Positions 51,090-60,398 of a DNA stretch of 64,000 bases are shown here, in pieces. How positions within the stretch are numbered: position 1 is the first letter of the stretch; every line of letters starts with the position of its first letter. A program made the translations under genes and the position numbers. The stretch comes from Pseudomonas sp. 30_B (lineage in GTDB: Bacteria > Pseudomonadota > Gammaproteobacteria > Pseudomonadales > Pseudomonadaceae): the NCBI RefSeq assembly GCF_017491605.1, contig NZ_JAFGYY010000005.1, positions 62,001 through 126,000 of the forward strand, read 5' to 3'. Under the pieces are notes generated by a model. That model was not told where the DNA came from and ran no database searches. It was given only the letters and a program-made list of their open reading frames with translations.

Positions 51090-52865
51090 ATGTCTTCGAT
51101 GCACACATCAGACGTTGCGGACGTGGCCCTCGCCGGCCGTGTCCTGATGGGCGGCAGCGCCGAGGGGGCGTTGTTGTACGCGGGGACGGGGCTGAGCCTG
51201 TGGGGGGGCGTCGATCCCTACACGAGCGAAGTCATCGACCGCCACCACCCGCTCAGCGGCAGCCTGCTGTCCGGCCGGGTGCTGGCGATCCCCAGCGGAC
51301 GCGGCTCCTGCACCGGCAGCAGCGTCATGCTGGAAATGCTGCTCAACGGCCACGCACCATCGGCCCTGCTGCTGGCCGAGCCGGACGAAATCCTCACCCT
51401 CGGCGTACTGGTGGCGCAGGTGCTGTTCGGCCGCGCGATCCCGGTTCTGTGCCTGGGGCGCGAAGGCTTCGAACGGCTTGCCGGCGGCGTCTGGGCGCGC
51501 ATCGAAGACGGTCGGGTAACACTTCATCCACAACGCCCCGCCGACGCTTGGCGGGGCGTGATGGCCAGCGATGCCGGGCCGCTGCCCGAGGGCCTGGCGC
51601 TGGACACCGATGACCGCGCGCTGCTCGACGGCGCGCACGGCAAGGCCGCACAAGCCGCCATGCAGATTCTCCTGCGCATGGCCGCATTGCAGGGCGCCAA
51701 GGACCTGCTGGACGTGACCCAGGCACATATCGACGGCTGCATCTATACCGGCCCCGCGAGCCTGCGTTTCGCTCGCCAGCTGGTGGAATGGGGCGCCAAG
51801 GTACGCGTGCCGACCACCCTCAATTCGATTTCCGTGGACCATCGCCGCTGGCGCGAGCTGGGGGTCGACAAGGACTTCGGCGAGCCCGCCAGCGCGGTGG
51901 GCGACGCCTACATGGCGATGGGCGCGCAGCTCAGCTACACCTGCGCGCCCTACCTGCTGGACACCGCCCCCGGTCTTGGTGACCAGGTGGTCTGGGCCGA
52001 GTCCAACGCCGTGGTATACGCCAACAGCGTGCTCGGCGCGCGCACCCTGAAGTACCCGGACTACCTCGACATCTGCATCGCCCTCACCGGCCGCGCGCCG
52101 AACGTCGGCAGCCACCGCGACGAAGGCCGGCTGGCCACGCTGCGGGTGGATGTCCAGCTGCCGGCGGCGCACGACGAGTCGATCTATCCGCTGCTCGGTT
52201 ACCACATCGGTTCGTTGTGCGGCAGCCGCATCCCGGTGGTCGACGGCCTGCAACCGCTGGCCCCGGACAGCGACGCGCTGAAAGCCTTCGGCGCGGCCTT
52301 CGCCACCACCTCGGCTGCGCCGATGTTCCATATCGCCGGCGTCACCCCGGAGGCGCCGGACGTGGCCACCGCCTTGGGCGGACAGACGCCGCGCCTGCAG
52401 TTGCGCGTCACCCCGGCGGACCTGGTCGCCACCTGGCGCGAGCTGGACCGCGCCAGCGAGCCGACCGTGCAATTGGTATCCCTGGGCAACCCGCACTTCT
52501 CCGCCAGCGAATGCGCCAGCCTCGCAGCACTGCTGGCCGGGCGCCGCAAGCACCCGGACGTGGCGCTGGTCATCACCCTCGGCCGCGCCGTGCAGGAGCA
52601 GGCGCGGGCGGCGGGCCACGTGCAGGTGTTGCAGGACTTCGGCGCGCTGCTGGTCAACGACACCTGCTGGTGCATGCTCGGCGAGCCGATCATCCCGCCG
52701 CACTGCACCACGCTGATCACCAACTCGGCGAAGTACGCGCACTACGGTCCTGGCCTGGCTGGCCGGCAGGTGCACTTCGGCAGCCTGGCCGCTTGCGCCG
52801 AAGCGGCCTGCAGCGGCCGTGGCGACGGCGGCGTGCCGGCCTGGCTGGGCGGGGAGGCAGGCTGA
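51090..52865 (+). CDS. lhpI: Cis-3-hydroxy-L-proline dehydratase (aconitase X, fused type), 591 residues
   Basis: The N-terminal 150 residues are the swivel domain (LSGRVLAIPSGRGSCTGSSV). The remaining 430 are the large AcnX domain (LLDVTQAHIDGCIYTGPASL, VPTTLNSISVDHRRWRELGV, TCAPYLLDTAPGLGDQVVWA, LITNSAKYAHYGPGLAGRQV). Both parts in one chain define AcnX type I, which removes water from cis-3-hydroxy-L-proline to give pyrroline-2-carboxylate. Serving as the second gene of the transporter operon, it overlaps the permease start (TGATG). Confidence 0.9.
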   Translation: MSSMHTSDVADVALAGRVLMGGSAEGALLYAGTGLSLWGGVDPYTSEVIDRHHPLSGSLLSGRVLAIPSGRGSCTGSSVMLEMLLNGHAPSALLLAEPDEILTLGVLVAQVLFGRAIPVLCLGREGFERLAGGVWARIEDGRVTLHPQRPADAWRGVMASDAGPLPEGLALDTDDRALLDGAHGKAAQAAMQILLRMAALQGAKDLLDVTQAHIDGCIYTGPASLRFARQLVEWGAKVRVPTTLNSISVDHRRWRELGVDKDFGEPASAVGDAYMAMGAQLSYTCAPYLLDTAPGLGDQVVWAESNAVVYANSVLGARTLKYPDYLDICIALTGRAPNVGSHRDEGRLATLRVDVQLPAAHDESIYPLLGYHIGSLCGSRIPVVDGLQPLAPDSDALKAFGAAFATTSAAPMFHIAGVTPEAPDVATALGGQTPRLQLRVTPADLVATWRELDRASEPTVQLVSLGNPHFSASECASLAALLAGRRKHPDVALVITLGRAVQEQARAAGHVQVLQDFGALLVNDTCWCMLGEPIIPPHCTTLITNSAKYAHYGPGLAGRQVHFGSLAACAEAACSGRGDGGVPAWLGGEAG

Positions 52866-53530
52866 TGTTCAATTACAGCTTCCACTGGCGCTCGGCCTTC
52901 CAGGCCCTGCCGGACATGCTCGGCGGCGCCCTGGTGACCCTGGAAACCGCCGCCCTGTCGATGCTGCTGGGCGTGCTCATCGCCCTGCTGCTGACCGTCA
53001 TGCGGCAGATGAAGAACCCGTGGCTGAAGGGCTTCGCCGACACCTGGGTATCCATCGCACGCAACACGCCGTCGCTGTTCCAGATCTACATCCTGTACTT
53101 CGGCCTGGGCTCCTTCGGCCTGCACGTCAGCTCCTGGGTGGCGCTGCTGGCGGGGATCACCTTCAACAACGCCGGCTACCTCGCGGAGAACTTCCGCGGC
53201 GGCCTCAAGGCCGTGCCGGACACCCAGATGCGCGCCGCGCGCTCGCTGGGCATGAGCGCCTTCCAGGCGTACCGGCTGATCGTCATTCCGCAGCTGTTGC
53301 GCGTCGTCTTTTATCCGCTGACGAACCAGATGGTCTGGGCGGTGCTGATGACCTCCCTGGGCGTGGTGGTGGGGCTGAACAACGACCTCACCGGCGTGAC
53401 CCAGGACTTCAACGTGCGCACTTTCCGCACCTTCGAATACTTCGCCCTGGCCGCGGTGCTCTATTACGTCATCGCCAAGGTCATCGTGGCGGCCGCCCGC
53501 CTGCTGGGCTGGCGTCTGTTCCGCTACTAA
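52865..53530 (+). CDS. ABC transporter permease 1 (polar amino acid type), 221 residues
   Basis: A HisM-type permease with about five helices (LGGALVTLETAALSMLLGVL at the start) and the coupling loop AENFRGGLKAVPDTQMRAAR, followed by SLGMSAFQAYRLIVIPQLLR. It pairs with the second permease downstream and the ATPase. Confidence 0.93.
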   Translation: MFNYSFHWRSAFQALPDMLGGALVTLETAALSMLLGVLIALLLTVMRQMKNPWLKGFADTWVSIARNTPSLFQIYILYFGLGSFGLHVSSWVALLAGITFNNAGYLAENFRGGLKAVPDTQMRAARSLGMSAFQAYRLIVIPQLLRVVFYPLTNQMVWAVLMTSLGVVVGLNNDLTGVTQDFNVRTFRTFEYFALAAVLYYVIAKVIVAAARLLGWRLFRY

Positions 53531-53542
53531 GGGAGGCACGGC

Positions 53543-54193
53543 ATGTTCGAAACGAGCTTCACCGCCAATGACCTGCAGTTCCTCCTTCAGGGGGCCTGGG
53601 TCACCGTCAAGCTGACCGTCGCCGCGATGCTCATCGGCACCCTGGCCGGCGTGCTGCTGGGCTGGCTGCGCGCCACCCTGCCCCGCGCCAGCCTGCCGCT
53701 GGGCTGGTTCCTCGACCTGTTCCGCAGCGTACCGCTGCTGATCCAGTTCGTGCTGTTCAACTCGCTGAAAAGCATCGCCGGGCTGAACTGGAGCGCCTTC
53801 TCCGTTGGCTGCCTGGTGCTGGGCATCTACGCGGCGGCGTACTGCACCGAGATCGTCCGCAGCGGCATCCTCGCCGTGCAGCCTAACCTGCGCCGCGCCA
53901 GCCGTTCGCTGGGGCTCTCCTACTGGCAGGACCTGCGCTACATCGTCCTGCCGCTGGCCACCCGCGTGGCCTTCCCCGGCTGGCTGAACCTGGTGCTGGG
54001 GGTGATGAAGGACACCGCGCTGGTCATGTGGATCGGCATCGTCGAGTTGCTGCGCGCGTCTCAGACCATCGTCACGCGCATTCAGGAGCCCCTGCTGGTG
54101 CTGTGCATCGCCGGGATCATCTATTACCTCATGAGCTGGGTGGTGGCGCGCCTCGGCACCCGTCTGGAAAGAAGGTGGCAGGAAAATGATTGA
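53543..54193 (+). CDS. ABC transporter permease 2 (polar amino acid type), 216 residues
   Basis: The same family as permease 1: QGAWVTVKLTVAAMLIGTLA, SVPLLIQFVLFNSLKS and the coupling loop TEIVRSGILAVQPNLRRASRS. Its stop overlaps the ATPase start by eight bases. Confidence 0.93.
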   Translation: MFETSFTANDLQFLLQGAWVTVKLTVAAMLIGTLAGVLLGWLRATLPRASLPLGWFLDLFRSVPLLIQFVLFNSLKSIAGLNWSAFSVGCLVLGIYAAAYCTEIVRSGILAVQPNLRRASRSLGLSYWQDLRYIVLPLATRVAFPGWLNLVLGVMKDTALVMWIGIVELLRASQTIVTRIQEPLLVLCIAGIIYYLMSWVVARLGTRLERRWQEND

Positions 54194-54908
54194 AATCGAC
54201 AACGTGCACAAAGCCTACGGCGATCTGGAAGTGGTCAAGGGCGTGAGCCTGAGCGTGAAGAAGGGCGAAGTGGTCTCGATCATCGGCGGCTCGGGTTCGG
54301 GCAAGTCCACCCTGCTGATGTGCATCAACGGCCTGGAGCCGATCCAGAAGGGCAGCATCCGCGTCGACGGCACCGAGGTGCATGCCAAGGGCACCGACCT
54401 GAACAAGCTGCGGCAGAAGATCGGCATCGTCTTCCAGCAGTGGAACGCCTTCCCGCATCTCACCGTGCTGGAGAACGTGATGCTGGCCCCGCGCAAGGTG
54501 CTTGGCCAGAGCAAGGAGGAAGCCGAGGCGATGGCGGTGAAGCAGCTCAGGCACGTGGGCCTGGGCGACAAGCTCAAGGTGTTCCCCAACAAGCTTTCCG
54601 GCGGCCAGCAGCAGCGCATGGCGATCGCCCGCGCACTGGCCATGTCGCCGGACTACATGCTGTTCGACGAAGCCACCTCGGCTCTCGACCCGCAACTGGT
54701 GGGCGAGGTGCTGGACACCATGCGCCTGCTCGCCGAGGAAGGCATGACCATGGTGCTGGTGACCCACGAGATCCGCTTCGCCCGCGACGTATCCGACCGC
54801 GTGGCGTTCTTCCGCAACGGACTGGTCCACGAGATCGGCGCGCCGGAGCAGGTGATCGGCAATCCGCAGCGGGCGGAAACGGCGGAGTTTCTTCGTTCGG
54901 TGAACTGA
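54186..54908 (+). CDS. ABC transporter ATPase (polar amino acid type), 240 residues
   Basis: Walker A GGSGSGKSTL (about 35), Q-loop VFQQWNAFP, signature LSGGQQQRMAIARAL (about 138), Walker B YMLFDEATSALD and the switch His in VLVTHEIRFA are all intact. It powers uptake with the two permeases and the binding protein. Confidence 0.95.
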   Translation: MIEIDNVHKAYGDLEVVKGVSLSVKKGEVVSIIGGSGSGKSTLLMCINGLEPIQKGSIRVDGTEVHAKGTDLNKLRQKIGIVFQQWNAFPHLTVLENVMLAPRKVLGQSKEEAEAMAVKQLRHVGLGDKLKVFPNKLSGGQQQRMAIARALAMSPDYMLFDEATSALDPQLVGEVLDTMRLLAEEGMTMVLVTHEIRFARDVSDRVAFFRNGLVHEIGAPEQVIGNPQRAETAEFLRSVN

Positions 54909-54944
54909 CCCCATCCATTGGCCCAATCGCAAAGGGAGAGAGAA

Positions 54945-55976
54945 ATGCGTTCGAGCAAGATCATCCACGTGGTCAGCTGCCACGCCGAAGGCGAGGTCGG
55001 CGACGTCATCGTCGGCGGCGTCGCCCCGCCGCCGGGCGACACGGTTTGGGCACAGTCGCGCTGGATCGCCAGCGACAACACGCTGCGCAACTTCGTCCTC
55101 AACGAACCGCGCGGCGGCGTGTTCCGCCACGTGAACCTGCTGGTCCCGGCGAAGGACCCGCGCGCACAGATGGCCTGGATCATCATGGAGCCGGCGGACA
55201 CCCCGCCGATGTCCGGCTCCAACTCGCTGTGCGTGAGCACCGTGCTGCTCGACAGCGGCATCCTGCCGATGCAGGAACCGCAGACCCGCCTGACCCTGGA
55301 AGCCCCCGGCGGGCTGATCGAGGCCGTGGCCGACTGCAAGGACGGCAAGGTGCAGCGCGTGGAAGTGCGCAACCTGCCCTCCTTCGCCGACAAGCTCGAC
55401 GCCTGGATCGAGGTGGAAGGCATCGGCTCGCTGCAAGTCGACACCGCCTACGGTGGCGACAGCTTCGTCATCGCCGACGCCCAGGCCCTGGGCTTCAGCC
55501 TGCACGCCTCGGAGGCCGCCGACCTGGTCGCCACCGGGCTGAAGATCACTCATGCGGCGAACCAGCAGCTGGGCTTCAAGCACCCGGAAAACCACGACTG
55601 GGCGCACATCTCCTTCTGCCAGCTGGCCGCCCCGGTGGAGCGCATCGACGGCGTGCTGCACGGCCGTAACGCCGTGGTGATCCGCCCCGGCAAGATCGAC
55701 CGTTCGCCCTGCGGCACCGGCTGCTCGGCGCGCATGGCGGTGCTGCATGCCAAGGGCCAATTGAAGGACGGCGAGCGCTTCGTCGGCCACTCGATCATCG
55801 GCTCGCAGTTCCACTGCCGCATCGACGGCCTCACCGACGTCGGCGGCAAGCCCGCCATCCACCCGCGCATTGCCGGGCGTGCCTGGATCACCGGCACCCA
55901 CCAGCACCTGCTCGACCCGGACGATCCGTGGCCCGAAGGCTACCGGCTCTCCGACACCTGGCCCAACGGCTACTGA
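54945..55976 (+). CDS. lhpH: Trans-3-hydroxy-L-proline dehydratase-type protein (Ser-Cys proline racemase family), 343 residues
   Basis: The protein has the proline racemase fold, but the first catalytic cysteine is replaced: [15 protein letters not shown] has Ser where racemases have MCGHN. The second is kept ([20 protein letters not shown]). In this superfamily, Ser/Thr-Cys members dehydrate trans-3-hydroxy-L-proline, some with extra epimerase activity. AAGGGAGAG precedes the ATG. It is the last gene of the transporter operon before the next operator. Confidence 0.87.
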   Translation: MRSSKIIHVVSCHAEGEVGDVIVGGVAPPPGDTVWAQSRWIASDNTLRNFVLNEPRGGVFRHVNLLVPAKDPRAQMAWIIMEPADTPPMSGSNSLCVSTVLLDSGILPMQEPQTRLTLEAPGGLIEAVADCKDGKVQRVEVRNLPSFADKLDAWIEVEGIGSLQVDTAYGGDSFVIADAQALGFSLHASEAADLVATGLKITHAANQQLGFKHPENHDWAHISFCQLAAPVERIDGVLHGRNAVVIRPGKIDRSPCGTGCSARMAVLHAKGQLKDGERFVGHSIIGSQFHCRIDGLTDVGGKPAIHPRIAGRAWITGTHQHLLDPDDPWPEGYRLSDTWPNGY

Positions 55977-56060
55977 ACCCAACCCCTTTCGCCGCGTAGC
56001 GGCACCCAACGGACCCGCGCAACGGGTCGAACGACGAAATGCAGCGGATATCTCCAGCCC

Positions 56061-56076
56061 ATTTCGTATACGAAAT
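56061..56076. promoter_or_regulatory. GntR operator copy 3, perfect palindrome
   Basis: ATTTCGTATACGAAAT is a perfect 16-base palindrome 19 bases before the lhpC start, overlapping the expected promoter, as for a repressor site. Confidence 0.72.
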
Positions 56077-56094
56077 ACGCCAATTGGAGGCAAC

Positions 56095-57012
56095 ATGAGC
56101 AAGAAGGTTAATTGGAGCGGTGTATTCCCTGCGGTCACCACTCAGTTCAACGACGATTTCTCGGTCAACCTGGACGCCACCCACAAGGTGATTTCCAACC
56201 TGGTGCGCGACGGCGTGTCCGGGCTGGTGGTGTGCGGCAGCGTGGGCGAGAACACCTCGCTGACCATCGAGGAGAAGATGGCCGTCACCGAAGTCGCCAA
56301 GGACGCCTCCGGCGGCCGCGTGCCGGTGATCTGCGGCATCGCCGAGTTCACCAGCCACGGTGCCTCCCAGGTGGCCAAGGCGGTGCAGAAGGTCGGCGTC
56401 GACGGCCTCATGGTGATGCCGGCGCTGGTCTACTCCTCCAAGCCCCACGAGACCGCCGCGCACTTCCGCAGCGTAGCCACCGCCACCGACCTGCCGGTGA
56501 TGGTCTACAACAACCCGCCGATCTACAAGAACGACGTCACCCCGGACATCCTCATCTCCCTGGCCGACTGCGAGAACATCGTCTGCTTCAAGGACAGCTC
56601 CGGCGACACCCGCCGCTTCATCGACGTGCGCAATGAAGTGGGCAACCGCTTCATCCTCTTCGCCGGCCTCGACGACGTGGTGCTGGAGAGCATCGCGGTG
56701 GGCGCCGAAGGCTGGATCTCGGGCATGTCCAACGTCTTCCCGCAAGAAGGCGAGACCATCTTCCGCCTGTGCAAGGCCGGCCGCTTCGAGGAGGCCATGC
56801 CGATCTACGAATGGCTGATGCCGATCCTCCATCTCGATGCCCGTCCGGACCTGGTGCAGTGCATCAAGCTCTGCGAGGAGATCGCCGGCCGCGGCACCGC
56901 CCTCACCCGCCCGCCGCGCCTGGCGCTGCAAGGCGCCGACCGCGAGCACGTCGAGCGGATCATGGCCAAGGCCCTGGCCACCCGGCCGAAGCTGCCTGAC
57001 GTAGGGCTCTGA
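56095..57012 (+). CDS. lhpC: Pyrroline-4-hydroxy-2-carboxylate deaminase (DapA family), 305 residues
   Basis: A DHDPS-type barrel: GVFPAVTTQFNDDFSVNLDA, VCGSVGENTSLTIEEKM (phosphate-like loop), MVYNNPPIYKNDV and the Schiff-base lysine in IVCFKDSSGD (about 167). It removes ammonia and water from the pyrroline to give alpha-ketoglutarate semialdehyde. TTGGAGG precedes the ATG. Confidence 0.93.
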   Translation: MSKKVNWSGVFPAVTTQFNDDFSVNLDATHKVISNLVRDGVSGLVVCGSVGENTSLTIEEKMAVTEVAKDASGGRVPVICGIAEFTSHGASQVAKAVQKVGVDGLMVMPALVYSSKPHETAAHFRSVATATDLPVMVYNNPPIYKNDVTPDILISLADCENIVCFKDSSGDTRRFIDVRNEVGNRFILFAGLDDVVLESIAVGAEGWISGMSNVFPQEGETIFRLCKAGRFEEAMPIYEWLMPILHLDARPDLVQCIKLCEEIAGRGTALTRPPRLALQGADREHVERIMAKALATRPKLPDVGL

Positions 57013-57021
57013 GTTATTCGA

Positions 57022-57054
57022 AACAGCCCTCTCCCAGAGGGAGAGGGGACTGTT
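57022..57054. repeat. Intergenic hairpin
   Basis: CCCTCTCCC-AGA-GGGAGAGGG, extended by AACAG and CTGTT. Its form is that of dispersed pseudomonad repeats; it could also weaken readthrough into the transporter gene. Confidence 0.55.
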
Positions 57055-57167
57055 CGTGCCGGCTGAGCGCCTTGTCCTCGCCGGCATGAACAGCTCCTCC
57101 CTCCGACAGAACAGAGGCGCAGACAACCTCCCCTCTTTCCACCGTGGACCAACGGAGCCCCACCGCC

Positions 57168-58541
57168 ATGACCTCCACGACTACCGCCGCATCCCGTGAC
57201 CTGTCCCGCGAAACCACCCATGCACCCGCCGGCCTGAAGCGCGTGGTCGCCGCCGCCATGGCCGGCACCGTGGCCGAGTGGTACGAATTTTTCCTCTACG
57301 GCACCGCTTCGGCGCTGGTCTTCGGCCAGCTGTTCTTCCGCCAGACCGACAGCCCCATCGACGGCATCATCGCCGCGTTCGCCCTCTATGCCGTGGGCTT
57401 CCTCGCCCGGCCGCTGGGCGGCCTGGTGTTCGGTCACTACGGCGACAAGCTGGGCCGCAAGCACCTGCTGCAGATCAGCCTGATCGTCGTCGGCATCACC
57501 ACCTTCCTCATGGGCTGCCTGCCCACCTTCGAGACCATCGGCTACGCCGCGCCGGTCCTGCTGGTGCTGCTGCGGCTGATCCAGGGCTTCGCCTTCGGCG
57601 GCGAATGGGGCGGCGCGATCCTGCTCGTCTCCGAGCACAGCCCGGACGACCGCCGGGGCTTCTGGGCCAGTTGGCCGCAGGCCGGGGTGCCGGCCGGCAA
57701 CCTGGTGGCGACCGTCGCCCTGTTGCTGCTGTCCACCGGACTTTCGGAGCAGCAGTTCCTCGACTGGGGCTGGCGCGTGGCCTTCTGGTTCTCCGCCGTG
57801 GTGGTGCTGATCGGCTACTGGATTCGCAGCCGGGTCGATGACGCACCGATCTTCAAGGAAGCCCAGGCGCGCCAGCAGCATGTCCAGCAGGCCCAGCTCG
57901 GCGTGGTGGAAGTGGTCACCCGCCACTGGCGGGCGGTGCTGGTCGGCATCGGTGCACGATTTGCCGAGAACATCCTCTACTACACCGTGGTCACCTTCTC
58001 GATCACCTACCTCAAGCTGGTGGTGCACAAGGACACCTCGCAGATCCTCCTGCTGATGTTCGGCGCGCACCTGCTGCACTTCTTCATGATCCCGCTGATG
58101 GGCTACCTGTCCGACATCGTCGGGCGTAAGCCGGTGTACCTGACCGGCGCTTTGCTCACCGCGCTGTGGGGCTTCGTCGGCTTCCCGATGATGGACACCG
58201 GCAACGACTGGCTGATCATGGCCGCCATCGCCCTGGGCCTGGCCATCGAGTCGATGACCTACGCGCCCTACTCGGCGCTGATGGCCGAGCTGTTCCCCAC
58301 CCACGTGCGCTACACCGCCCTGTCGCTGTGCTACCAGGTGGCGCCGATCTTCGCCGGCTCGCTGGCGCCGCTGATCGCGGTCAGCCTGCTCAAGCAATAC
58401 AACAGTTCCACCCCGATCGCCTGGTACCTGGTCGGCGCCTCGCTCATCTCCCTGGTCGCCGTCGGCCTGACCCGGGAAACCCGCGGCAAGTCGCTGCGCG
58501 AGGTCGACGCCGAAGCCGCCGCCCGCCACACCCAATCCTGA
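57168..58541 (+). CDS. MHS-family MFS transporter (ProP/ShiA-like), 457 residues
   Basis: About twelve helices. The MHS signatures are [16 protein letters not shown] (about 35), [20 protein letters not shown] and [20 protein letters not shown]. Related proteins import proline, betaine or carboxylates with protons. In this locus it is probably a second hydroxyproline or proline importer beside the ABC system. It precedes the semialdehyde dehydrogenase by 13 bases. Confidence 0.9.
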   Translation: MTSTTTAASRDLSRETTHAPAGLKRVVAAAMAGTVAEWYEFFLYGTASALVFGQLFFRQTDSPIDGIIAAFALYAVGFLARPLGGLVFGHYGDKLGRKHLLQISLIVVGITTFLMGCLPTFETIGYAAPVLLVLLRLIQGFAFGGEWGGAILLVSEHSPDDRRGFWASWPQAGVPAGNLVATVALLLLSTGLSEQQFLDWGWRVAFWFSAVVVLIGYWIRSRVDDAPIFKEAQARQQHVQQAQLGVVEVVTRHWRAVLVGIGARFAENILYYTVVTFSITYLKLVVHKDTSQILLLMFGAHLLHFFMIPLMGYLSDIVGRKPVYLTGALLTALWGFVGFPMMDTGNDWLIMAAIALGLAIESMTYAPYSALMAELFPTHVRYTALSLCYQVAPIFAGSLAPLIAVSLLKQYNSSTPIAWYLVGASLISLVAVGLTRETRGKSLREVDAEAAARHTQS

Positions 58542-58554
58542 TCCGGAGTCCCCG

Positions 58555-60141
58555 ATGACAGCCGAACTCGCCTGCAACTTCATCGCCGGCCGCCGCAGCG
58601 GCGCCGGCAGCCTCCACCTGCAAAGCCTCGACGCCACGACTGGCGAAGCCCTGCCCCGCGTCTTCGTCCAGGCCACCCCCGAGGAGGTGGGCGCCGCCGC
58701 GCTTGCCGCCGAAGCCGCCTTCCCGATTTACAGCCGCCTGTCCGCCGAGCGCCGCGCCGAATTCCTCGACGCCATCGCCGGGGAGCTGGAGTCGCTGGGC
58801 GACGGCTTCGTCGCCACCGTCTGCCGCGAAACCGCCCTGCCCGCCGCGCGCATCCAGGGCGAGCGCAGCCGCACCGCGAACCAGATGCGCCTGTTCGCCA
58901 AGGTGTTGCGTCGTGGCGATTTCCTCGGCGCCCGCATCGACCGCGCGCTGCCTCAGCGCCAGCCATTGCCGCGCCCGGACCTGCGCCAGTACCGCAGCGG
59001 CATCGGCCCGGTGGCGGTGTTCGGCGCCAGCAACTTCCCCCTGGCCTTCTCCACCGCCGGTGGCGATACCGCCGCCGCGCTCGCGGCCGGCTGTCCCGTG
59101 GTGGTGAAGGCCCACAGCGGCCACATGGCGACTGCCGAACTCGTGGGTGAAGCCATCATCCGCGCGGCCGAAGCCACCGGGATGCCGGCCGGGGTATTCA
59201 ACATGATCTACGGCGGCGGTGTCGGCGAGGCGCTGGTGAAGCACCCGGCGATCCAGGCGGTCGGCTTCACCGGATCGCTGAAGGGCGGCCGTGCCCTGTG
59301 CGACCTGGCCGCCGCACGCCCGCAGCCGATCCCGGTGTTCGCCGAGATGAGCAGCATCAACCCGGTGCTGGTCCTGCCGGCCGCCCTGCAAGCGCGCGGC
59401 GAGCAAGTCGCCCGCGAGCTGGCCGACTCGGTGGTGCTCGGCTGCGGCCAGTTCTGCACCAACCCCGGCCTGGTCATCGGCATCGCCTCGCCGGCCTTCA
59501 GCCTGTTCACCGCCCAGCTGATCGCCGAACTCGGCCAGCGTCCGCCACAGACCATGCTCAACGCCGGCACCCTGAAGAGCTACGTGCAGGGCCTGGCACG
59601 CCTGCACGCCCACCCCGGCGTGCGCCACCTCGCCGGGCAGGCGCAGGAGGGCCGGCAGGCACGGCCGCAGCTGTTCCAGGCCGATGCCAGCCTGCTGCTG
59701 GAGGGTGACGAGCTGCTGCAGGAGGAAGTCTTCGGCCCGACCACCGTGCTGGTGGAAGTCGCCGACGAGGCCGAACTGCGCCGTGCGCTCGCGGGCCTGC
59801 ACGGCCAGCTCACCGCGACCCTGATCGCCGAGCCCACCGACCTCGAACACTTCGCCACGCTGGTGCCGCTGCTCGAACGCAAGGCCGGACGCCTGCTGCT
59901 CAACGGCTACCCGACCGGCGTGGAAGTCTGCGATGCCATGGTCCACGGCGGCCCCTACCCGGCCACCTCCGATGCCCGCGGCACCTCGGTGGGCAGCCTG
60001 GCCATCGACCGCTTCCTGCGCCCGGTGTGCTACCAGAACTACCCCGATGCGCTGTTGCCCGACGCGCTGAAGGACGCCAACCCGCTGGGCATCGCCCGGT
60101 TGGTGGATGGCGAGACAACGCGGGAGGCGATTACCCGCTGA
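58555..60141 (+). CDS. lhpG: Alpha-ketoglutarate semialdehyde dehydrogenase, 528 residues
   Basis: It oxidises the semialdehyde to alpha-ketoglutarate, the end of the pathway. VAVFGASNFPLAFSTAGGD, VVVKAHSGHMATAELVGEA, VGFTGSLKGGRALCD, the general-base Glu in VFAEMSSINPV and the catalytic Cys in LGCGQFCTNPGLV identify the NADP-type KGSADH group, whose members have about this length. A terminator follows. Confidence 0.93.
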   Translation: MTAELACNFIAGRRSGAGSLHLQSLDATTGEALPRVFVQATPEEVGAAALAAEAAFPIYSRLSAERRAEFLDAIAGELESLGDGFVATVCRETALPAARIQGERSRTANQMRLFAKVLRRGDFLGARIDRALPQRQPLPRPDLRQYRSGIGPVAVFGASNFPLAFSTAGGDTAAALAAGCPVVVKAHSGHMATAELVGEAIIRAAEATGMPAGVFNMIYGGGVGEALVKHPAIQAVGFTGSLKGGRALCDLAAARPQPIPVFAEMSSINPVLVLPAALQARGEQVARELADSVVLGCGQFCTNPGLVIGIASPAFSLFTAQLIAELGQRPPQTMLNAGTLKSYVQGLARLHAHPGVRHLAGQAQEGRQARPQLFQADASLLLEGDELLQEEVFGPTTVLVEVADEAELRRALAGLHGQLTATLIAEPTDLEHFATLVPLLERKAGRLLLNGYPTGVEVCDAMVHGGPYPATSDARGTSVGSLAIDRFLRPVCYQNYPDALLPDALKDANPLGIARLVDGETTREAITR

Positions 60142-60191
60142 GGGTTCGTTGGTGAGGGAGTGAACTGTCGGCCAGTCCCTGCCGATGCTCA

Positions 60192-60218
60192 GCCCCGGCC
60201 TTGCGCCGGGGCTTTTTT
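60192..60218 (+). terminator. Intrinsic terminator of the lhp transcript
   Basis: GCCCCGGC and GCGCCGGGGC form a GC stem followed by six T, about 50 bases after lhpG. Confidence 0.85.
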
Positions 60219-60248
60219 ATGCACGGGATTCTGGCCAAACGGCTCTTC

Positions 60249-60319
60249 GTAGGAGCGGACTCCGTCCGCGATGACTCCACGACGCGCCGGATCCCATCGC
60301 GGACGAAGTCCGCTCCTAC
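60249..60319. repeat. REP element, long inverted repeat
   Basis: GTAGGAGCGGACTCCGTCCG and its imperfect complement ending CGCTCCTAC face each other over 71 bases. This is a typical pseudomonad REP/BIME unit. Confidence 0.75.
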
Positions 60320-60340
60320 CGTTCAGGCACCGCGCCAACC

Positions 60341-60389
60341 TGTAGGAGCGCGCCATGCGCGCGATCGCGGGCATGGCCCGCTCCTACAG
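60341..60389. repeat. REP element, second unit
   Basis: TGTAGGAGCG at one end and CGCTCCTACA at the other enclose a GC-rich palindromic middle (GCCATGCGCGCGATCGCGGG). It lies 22 bases after the first unit, between two convergent genes. Confidence 0.75.
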
Positions 60390-60398
60390 GGATATGAA

